Source: Anaerolineae bacterium
GTDB taxonomy: Bacteria > Chloroflexota > Anaerolineae > Aggregatilineales > Phototrophicaceae
DNA: 10,742 bases
Direction of reading: 5' to 3'
Assembly: GCA_020848855.1 (NCBI GenBank)
Contig: JADLHH010000347.1
Span: 1-10,742, forward strand
The translations under genes and the position numbers were made by a program. A model generated the notes under the pieces. The model saw only the letters and a list, made by a program, of their open reading frames with translations, was not told the DNA's origin and did not search any database. Shown piece by piece: positions 6,900 to 10,742 of this stretch; the first letter of the stretch is position 1, and the number at the start of each line of letters is the position of its first letter.

Positions 6900-7496
6900 A
6901 TGCCTGTGGAAGTCGACGCACCCGTTTCACCCGCCAGATGGCGGCTTACCCTGCTTGCGCTCGTCGTGACACTGCTGGGCGGCGCGGCGCTGGCGCTCAT
7001 CCTTGCGTTTGGCGATGCCGACCCACCCCGCGCGCCCCGTCTGGCGCTCAACCTGCGCGCGGACGGCGATCTGACGGATGCCGGCATGTTCGATGGCGCG
7101 AGGCTGCTCGCCTTTCCGCTCGACCTGACGCCTCCGTTCACCGTCGAGGTCGAAGCCAGCAATTCCGGCGCAGCGGGGTCGGCATGGGGTATCTGGCTGC
7201 GCGTCAGCAACCCGAACGGCAGCGTGCGCGACCTGCCGATGCTGGTCGATCAAACCGGCTACGTCGTTTCGGGGCTAGATGCGTCCACGTTCCGGCACGT
7301 CCAGTTCATGCATATCCAGCCCGGCAGCAACCGCCTGTATCTCCCTGTGGATCAAGCAAACACGGCGGTCTTTCGCATCAACGACGAAATCTTCGCGACC
7401 GTCCTGCTTCCGGGGACTGTCGAAGCGGCGGGTCTGGCGCTGGACGGCGCGGCAGTCGTCGATTGGAGGTCTATCAAAACCTATACCGCTGGCTAA
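6900..7496 (+). CDS. Membrane-anchored beta-rich protein, function unknown
   Basis: A 198-residue protein with a single N-terminal hydrophobic helix (about residues 15-38, LTLLALVVTLLGGAALAL), then an extracytoplasmic domain rich in alternating hydrophobic strands. The domain includes AFPLDLTPPFTVEVEAS, GIWLRVSNP, GNRLYLPVDQAN-like segments and WRSIKTY at the end. The pattern suggests a concanavalin/LamG-like jelly roll, an inference only. An in-frame ATG at 6822 would add 26 residues. I prefer 6900 because codons between 6822 and 6899 (GTA, TGT, ACA, CTT, TTT, TCT, TCA, AGA) are unlike the GC-rich usage after it, and the hairpin covers the upstream start. The 6900 start lacks a good ribosome binding site; GTG at 6891 is another candidate. 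Next to a secreted glycan deacetylase, a cell-envelope role is plausible. Confidence 0.7.
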   Translation: MPVEVDAPVSPARWRLTLLALVVTLLGGAALALILAFGDADPPRAPRLALNLRADGDLTDAGMFDGARLLAFPLDLTPPFTVEVEASNSGAAGSAWGIWLRVSNPNGSVRDLPMLVDQTGYVVSGLDASTFRHVQFMHIQPGSNRLYLPVDQANTAVFRINDEIFATVLLPGTVEAAGLALDGAAVVDWRSIKTYTAG

Positions 7497-7499
7497 TTC

Positions 7500-7528
7500 T
7501 TGTACCATTTTTCACGATTTGATAGTTT
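7500..7528 (+). promoter_or_regulatory. Weak candidate promoter for the mevalonate cluster
   Basis: The 64-nt gap before HMG-CoA reductase is AT-rich relative to its surroundings. TTGTAC (7500-7505), a 17-nt spacer and TAGTTT (7523-7528) form a possible promoter, but the -10 matches the consensus at only three positions. No terminator for the preceding gene is visible, so read-through from 6900-7496 is possible. Confidence 0.25.
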
Positions 7529-7560
7529 TTGGTAGCTGCCATCAGGTAGAGTCGCGGCTT

Positions 7561-8856
7561 ATGGAGCATACTTCACGCATATCCGGCTTTTACAAGCGCC
7601 CACTGGCGGAGCGCGCCGCGCTCGTTGCCGAGTGGGCGCAGCTTTCCCCCGCCGAACAATCGGTGCTGCTCGGCATCGGCGGGCTGAACGCCGCCCAAGC
7701 CGACAACATGATCGAAAATGCCGTCGGCGTCTATGCCCTGCCGCTCGGCATCGCCACCAACTTTCTGATCAACGACGAAGATTACCTGATCCCGATGGTG
7801 GTCGAAGAACCGTCGGTCGTGGCGGCGGTCAGCAACGCCGCCCGGCTGTTCCGCGAAGGCGGCGGCTTCACCACGTCCAGCGACGAGCCGATCATGATCG
7901 GGCAGATTCAGGTGCTGGACATTGAGGATGTATACGTCGCGGCGGGCGCGGTCAAGGCGCAGCGTAAACGCCTCGTTGATCTTGTCAATGAGGAGATTGG
8001 CGGGGTCATGGTCACGCTCGGCGGCGGCGCGCGTGACATCGAAGTCCGCCCCTTCCCCGATTCCCCTGTCGGCGCAATGCTGATCGTTCACCTGATCTAC
8101 GATACCCGCGACGCGATGGGCGCGAACACCATCAACACCGCTGTCGAGTATCTCGCACCGCACATCGAAGCGCTGACAGGCGGGCGTGTCAACCTGCGCA
8201 TCCTCAGCAACCTGGCTGACCGCCGCAAAGCGCGCGCCGAAGGCATGATCCCGGCGACGGCGTTGGCGGCAGGCAACCTGACCGGTGATCAGGTGGTCAA
8301 GGCGGTGGTCGAGGCGGGGGCATTCGCGGCAGTCGATCCGTACCGCGCGGCGACCCACAACAAGGGCATCATGAACGGCATCGACGCGGTGGCGATTGCG
8401 ACCGGCAACGACTGGCGCGCGCTCGAAGCCGGAGCGCACGCCTATGCCGCGCGCGGCGGGCAGTACATGAGCCTGACCCGCTGGTGGCAGGACGACGACG
8501 GCAGCCTGCGCGGCTCGCTGGAAATCCCGCTGGCGGTCGGCATTGTCGGCGGCGCGACGCGGGTGCATCCGGCGGCGCAGGTCGCCCTGAAGATATTGGG
8601 CGTGTCGTCGGCGCGGCAGCTTGCCGAAATCATGGTCGCCGTCGGCTTGGCGCAAAATTTCGCCGCCATCCGCGCGCTGGCAACCGAGGGCATCCAGCAC
8701 GGGCATATGCGGATGCACGCCCGGCAGATCGCCGTCGCCGCCGGAGCTTCGGACGAGATGGTCGCGCGCGTCGTCCGGCAGATGATCGACGAGGACAACA
8801 TCCGCCCGGAGCGCGCGCGGGCAATCGTGAACGAGCTGAAGGGCGACCATTCGTGA
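7561..8856 (+). CDS. mvaA: Hydroxymethylglutaryl-CoA reductase, class II (degradative type)
   Basis: Cytosolic enzyme interconverting HMG-CoA and mevalonate with a nicotinamide cofactor, the committed step of the mevalonate route when run toward reduction. The 431 residues match the class II size (about 428 in Pseudomonas mevalonii). The start SRISGFYK is diagnostic. The catalytic set is intact: E52 in IENAVGVYALP, K268 in THNKGIMNG, D284 in ATGND, and H382 in GHMRMHARQIA, with the same K-to-D and D-to-H spacing as the P. mevalonii enzyme. DAMGANTINT (184-193) is the substrate-binding loop. The frame is open far upstream, but the family N-terminus fixes ATG 7561; its ribosome binding site (GGTAGAG) is weak. 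The stop overlaps the next start. With HMG-CoA synthase and a thiolase downstream, a biosynthetic role is likely despite the degradative class name. Confidence 0.95.
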   Translation: MEHTSRISGFYKRPLAERAALVAEWAQLSPAEQSVLLGIGGLNAAQADNMIENAVGVYALPLGIATNFLINDEDYLIPMVVEEPSVVAAVSNAARLFREGGGFTTSSDEPIMIGQIQVLDIEDVYVAAGAVKAQRKRLVDLVNEEIGGVMVTLGGGARDIEVRPFPDSPVGAMLIVHLIYDTRDAMGANTINTAVEYLAPHIEALTGGRVNLRILSNLADRRKARAEGMIPATALAAGNLTGDQVVKAVVEAGAFAAVDPYRAATHNKGIMNGIDAVAIATGNDWRALEAGAHAYAARGGQYMSLTRWWQDDDGSLRGSLEIPLAVGIVGGATRVHPAAQVALKILGVSSARQLAEIMVAVGLAQNFAAIRALATEGIQHGHMRMHARQIAVAAGASDEMVARVVRQMIDEDNIRPERARAIVNELKGDHS

Positions 8857-9431
8857 CGCTGCAAACCCCCACGCCCAAACTGGTGCGCCAGTACGTTCGC
8901 AGGTTCGACGACGGACGCGACGGCATCATCGACCGGGCGCTGCTCGACCTGTTCCGCACGTTCCCCGAAAACGCCCGGCTGAATCATATTCTGTTCAAGG
9001 TGCTGGGGCTGAATTCGCTCAACAGCACCGGCAATATCGCCGTGACACCCGCCGCGAAACATATCCAGAGCCTCAATATCGACGCGCGGCTGGAACAGGG
9101 CGATCCGGCGCTGGTCAACGACATCGCCCTGACGCCGGTCAAGGAAGGCAAGACCGTCCGGTTCTACGCCTTCGCGACGAAGTACTGTAGCTGGCACGCC
9201 CCGGACGCCTATCCGATCTTCGATGGCATCGTCGGCAGGCTGATCAGCGAATACCAGCGTGTGGACAAATTCGCCTTCTTCTGGAAACACGATTTGACCG
9301 CCGATTACCTTCGCTTCAAGCAGATCGTCGACAGCTTCCGGCAGCACTACGGCTTGACGGAGTTCAGCTTCAAGGATTTGGACAAGTTCCTGTGGCGCTA
9401 CGGCAAGGATTATTTCGGCAAGGCGGGATAA
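8853..9431 (+). CDS. Uncharacterised 192-residue protein with KYCSWH/YPIFD motif, coupled to HMG-CoA reductase
   Basis: Starts at GTG 8853, overlapping the reductase stop as GTGA, so translational coupling is likely; the stop is TAA. An open stretch extends upstream in this frame, but that part is a shadow of the reductase. The protein is soluble, mostly helical by composition, with a basic start (KLVRQYVRRFDDGRDG). Its central signature is FATKYCSWHAPDAYPIFDGIV (residues 107-127; K110, C112, H115, D124), and the C-terminal signature is FSFKDLDKFLWRYGKDYF. I recall similar KYCS(F/W)x..P..YPI(Y/F)D strings in short uncharacterised bacterial proteins, but no function. The lysine followed by a P-x-x-D segment loosely recalls the Lys/Asp pair of helix-hairpin-helix DNA glycosylases; this is speculative. 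No known mevalonate-pathway enzyme matches. Being a real gene is well supported by coupling, codon use and position. Confidence 0.8.
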   Translation: MTLQTPTPKLVRQYVRRFDDGRDGIIDRALLDLFRTFPENARLNHILFKVLGLNSLNSTGNIAVTPAAKHIQSLNIDARLEQGDPALVNDIALTPVKEGKTVRFYAFATKYCSWHAPDAYPIFDGIVGRLISEYQRVDKFAFFWKHDLTADYLRFKQIVDSFRQHYGLTEFSFKDLDKFLWRYGKDYFGKAG

Positions 9432-9451
9432 CGGGAGAAATCGAAAGAAGA

Positions 9452-9473
9452 TTGAACCGCCAGGACGCCAAGT
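9452..9473. repeat. Short CGCCA-type intergenic motif, possible dispersed repeat remnant
   Basis: In the 68-nt gap before HMG-CoA synthase, TTGAAC precedes two imperfect 8-mers, CGCCAGGA (9458-9465) and CGCCAAGT (9466-9473). Similar ACCGCCAAGACGCCAAG-like strings recur between genes in many bacterial genomes, as far as I recall. Only one copy is present here, so repeat status cannot be shown from this window. Confidence 0.35.
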
Positions 9474-9499
9474 AAACAAAGGGAAAAGGACAGTAACCC

Positions 9500-10573
9500 A
9501 TGATGAATGGCAGCAATCCCAGTTTTCTGATGCGACCGGACAAGCCGGTCGGCATCGTCGGCTACGGCGCTTACGTTCCGCGCTACCGGCTGCCCGGCAG
9601 CGAAGTCGCGCGTATCTGGACGGGCGGCTTGAGCGGCAGCCCGGTGATGGAGAAAGCCGTCGCCGGTCCCGACGAGGATGTGACCACCATGTCGGTCGAA
9701 GCGGCGCGTAACGCGCTCGCCCGCGCCGGCATTGACCCGGCATCACTGCGTGCCGTTTGGATTGGCAGCGAGAGCCACCCGTATGCCGTCAAGCCGACCA
9801 GCACGATTGTCGCCGAAAGCATCGGCGCGTCGCCCAACATTCAGGCGGCGGACTGGGAATTCGCCTGCAAAGCCGGAACCGAAGCCGTGCAGGCGTCGAT
9901 TGGCATTGTCGGCAGCGGCATGGGCGCGTACACGCTCAGCATCGGCATGGATACGGCGCAGTCGCGCCCCGGCGACGCGCTCGAATACACGGCGGCATCC
10001 GGTGGCGCGGCGTTCATCCTCGGTGCGGCGGAAGAAGCCTGCGCGGTGTACCAGGGCAGCTACAGCTTCGTCACCGACACGCCCGACTTCTGGCGGCGCG
10101 CCGACGAGAGCTACCCGTCGCACGGCGAGCGCTTCACCGGCGAGCCAGCCTACTTCAACCACAGCGTCTCGGCGGCGAGCAAGCTGATGGAGATGATGGG
10201 CACGCAGGCGAGCGACTACACTTACGCCGTCTTCCACCAGCCGAATGTCAAAGTCCCGCAGCGCGCCGCCGCGATGGTCGGCTTTACCGACGAACAGATC
10301 AAGCCGGGGCTGCTGGCGAACGAGGTCGGCAACGTGTATTCCGGCTCGTGTATGCTGGGCTTGACGGCGATCCTCGACATCGCCAAGCCGGGCGACCGCA
10401 TCCTGATGACCAGCTACGGCAGCGGCGCGGGTTCGGACTCGTTCGACCTGCGCGTGACCGAGCGCATCGACCAGATACGCGACCGCGCGCCCAAGACTCG
10501 CGATTACATCGCCCGCCGCACGGTTGTCGATTACGCCACCTACGTCCGCTATCGCGGGCTGCTGAAGGACTGA
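9500..10573 (+). CDS. Hydroxymethylglutaryl-CoA synthase, archaeal type
   Basis: Condenses acetyl-CoA with acetoacetyl-CoA to HMG-CoA in the mevalonate pathway. The 357 residues and the opening [15 protein letters not shown] are characteristic of the archaeal HMG-CoA synthase family within the thiolase superfamily, shorter than eukaryotic or Gram-positive MvaS. Catalytic residues are E81 in [12 protein letters not shown], the acyl-accepting C123 in EFACKAG, and H246 in [24 protein letters not shown] (274-284) and the [12 protein letters not shown] glycine loop near 304 complete the fold. Two tandem ATGs (9500, 9503) follow AAAGGA (9485-9490). A third in-frame ATG at 9530 would give a start closer to the archaeal proteins, so the first ten residues are uncertain. 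In archaea this enzyme forms a complex with the thiolase encoded next door. Likely horizontally derived from archaea at some depth. Confidence 0.93.
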   Translation: MMNGSNPSFLMRPDKPVGIVGYGAYVPRYRLPGSEVARIWTGGLSGSPVMEKAVAGPDEDVTTMSVEAARNALARAGIDPASLRAVWIGSESHPYAVKPTSTIVAESIGASPNIQAADWEFACKAGTEAVQASIGIVGSGMGAYTLSIGMDTAQSRPGDALEYTAASGGAAFILGAAEEACAVYQGSYSFVTDTPDFWRRADESYPSHGERFTGEPAYFNHSVSAASKLMEMMGTQASDYTYAVFHQPNVKVPQRAAAMVGFTDEQIKPGLLANEVGNVYSGSCMLGLTAILDIAKPGDRILMTSYGSGAGSDSFDLRVTERIDQIRDRAPKTRDYIARRTVVDYATYVRYRGLLKD

Positions 10574-10592
10574 CCAATCTGAAATCGACGTT

Positions 10593-10620
10593 GTAGGGGC
10601 GCGACATGTCGTGCCCCTAC
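10593..10620. repeat. 28-nt near-perfect palindrome, probable dispersed intergenic repeat
   Basis: GTAGGGGCGCGAC (10593-10605) and GTCGTGCCCCTAC (10608-10620) are inverted complements with a single G-T mismatch, and the AT centre (10606-10607) completes the symmetry. It begins 19 bases after the HMG-CoA synthase stop and ends 2 bases before the ribosome binding site of the next gene. GTAGGGGC...GCCCCTAC palindromes are, to my recollection, common dispersed elements in Chloroflexota and some other phyla. No T-tract follows, so it is not a canonical terminator, but the RNA hairpin could affect processing or downstream expression. Confidence 0.6.
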
Positions 10621-10637
10621 GCGAGAGAGGATGCGAA

Positions 10638-10742
10638 ATGAGAGATGTAGCAATCATCGGCGTCGGGCAGACGCCGGTTGGAGAACACTGGGATTCGAGC
10701 CTGCGGATGCTGGCGGCGGATGCCGTCCGCGCCGCCATTGAC
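10638..10742 (+). CDS. Thiolase-family protein (archaeal-type acetyl-CoA acetyltransferase), 3'-truncated by the window edge
   Basis: Only the first 35 codons are in the window. The translation begins MRDVAIIGVGQTPVGEHWD and continues through SLRMLAADAVRAAID, the N-terminal strand-loop-helix of thiolases of the SCP-x/archaeal type (V-A-I-I-G-x-G-x-T). The ATG is preceded by GAGAGAGG (10623-10630) with 7-nt spacing, a strong ribosome binding site. In archaea this gene regularly follows HMG-CoA synthase and precedes a DUF35 zinc/OB-fold gene; the three proteins form a complex that passes acetoacetyl-CoA directly to HMG-CoA synthase. The same role is inferred here. The catalytic cysteine and histidines lie outside the window. 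Confidence 0.85.
   Translation, partial: MRDVAIIGVGQTPVGEHWDSSLRMLAADAVRAAID

Noticed and set aside
7503..7534. TACCA...TGGTA inverted repeat flanked by T-runs after the 6900 gene, as a terminator
   Set aside because: Only 5 bp can pair; the inner T-runs on both arms are not complementary, so no stable stem forms.
7279..7560. Upstream extension of the HMG-CoA reductase frame
   Set aside because: It overlaps the 6900-7496 gene in another frame, and family members begin close to SRISGFYK, which places the start at 7561.
7573..8850. Long minus-strand open frame (425 codons) opposite HMG-CoA reductase
   Set aside because: Antisense shadow of a gene with an intact catalytic set; the composition is low-information and no domain is recognisable.
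9452..9480. TTGAAC as a -35 box for HMG-CoA synthase
   Set aside because: At 17-nt spacing the -10 position reads AACAAA, a poor match, and the motif looks repeat-like instead.

Overview
The window is GC-rich, densely coding bacterial DNA. The gene content suggests a member of the Chloroflexota, probably an Anaerolineae-like lineage. The clues are an archaeal-type HMG-CoA synthase next to a class II HMG-CoA reductase, an oversized SwrC-like RND transporter, small two-helix membrane proteins, and a dispersed GTAGGGGC...GCCCCTAC palindrome. This taxonomic call rests on family resemblance from memory, not on a search. No rRNA, tRNA, CRISPR array, insertion sequence or phage gene is visible.

Layout. 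(1) Bases 3-4001 (+) hold the C-terminal, larger part of an RND-superfamily transporter whose reading frame is open at the left edge. It carries an insertion of about 500 residues in the first periplasmic half and apparently an extra pair of membrane helices between TM2 and TM3. (2) A 9-bp hairpin (4007-4031) separates it from a convergent gene at 4091-5308 (-), a PLP-dependent alpha-oxoamine synthase closest to bacterial serine palmitoyltransferases, with a good sigma70-type promoter at 5396-5424. (3) Divergent from it, a 78-residue two-helix membrane protein (5530-5766, +) has its own promoter and a textbook intrinsic terminator. (4) A secreted NodB-type polysaccharide deacetylase (5891-6712, -) and a membrane-anchored beta-rich protein of unknown function (6900-7496, +) diverge from a 187-bp intergenic region. 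That region holds overlapping divergent -10 boxes and a 23-nt hairpin followed by T5.

(5) From 7561 to the right edge all genes lie on the + strand and form a mevalonate-pathway cluster: class II HMG-CoA reductase (7561-8856), a 192-residue uncharacterised protein overlapping it by 4 nt (8853-9431), archaeal-type HMG-CoA synthase (9500-10573) and the first 35 codons of a thiolase-family protein (10638-edge). In archaea the thiolase and HMG-CoA synthase work as one channelled complex with a DUF35/OB-fold partner, so the order here predicts a DUF35 gene just beyond the window. Together these enzymes would convert acetyl-CoA to mevalonate for isoprenoids. The two intergenic gaps in this cluster carry repeat-like elements: a CGCCAGGA/CGCCAAGT motif at 9452-9473 and a 28-nt palindrome at 10593-10620.

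The points most worth a second look are the giant insertion in the RND protein, the unknown 192-residue protein translationally coupled to HMG-CoA reductase, the divergent regulatory region at 6776-6845, and the archaeal-type isoprenoid module in a bacterial setting.
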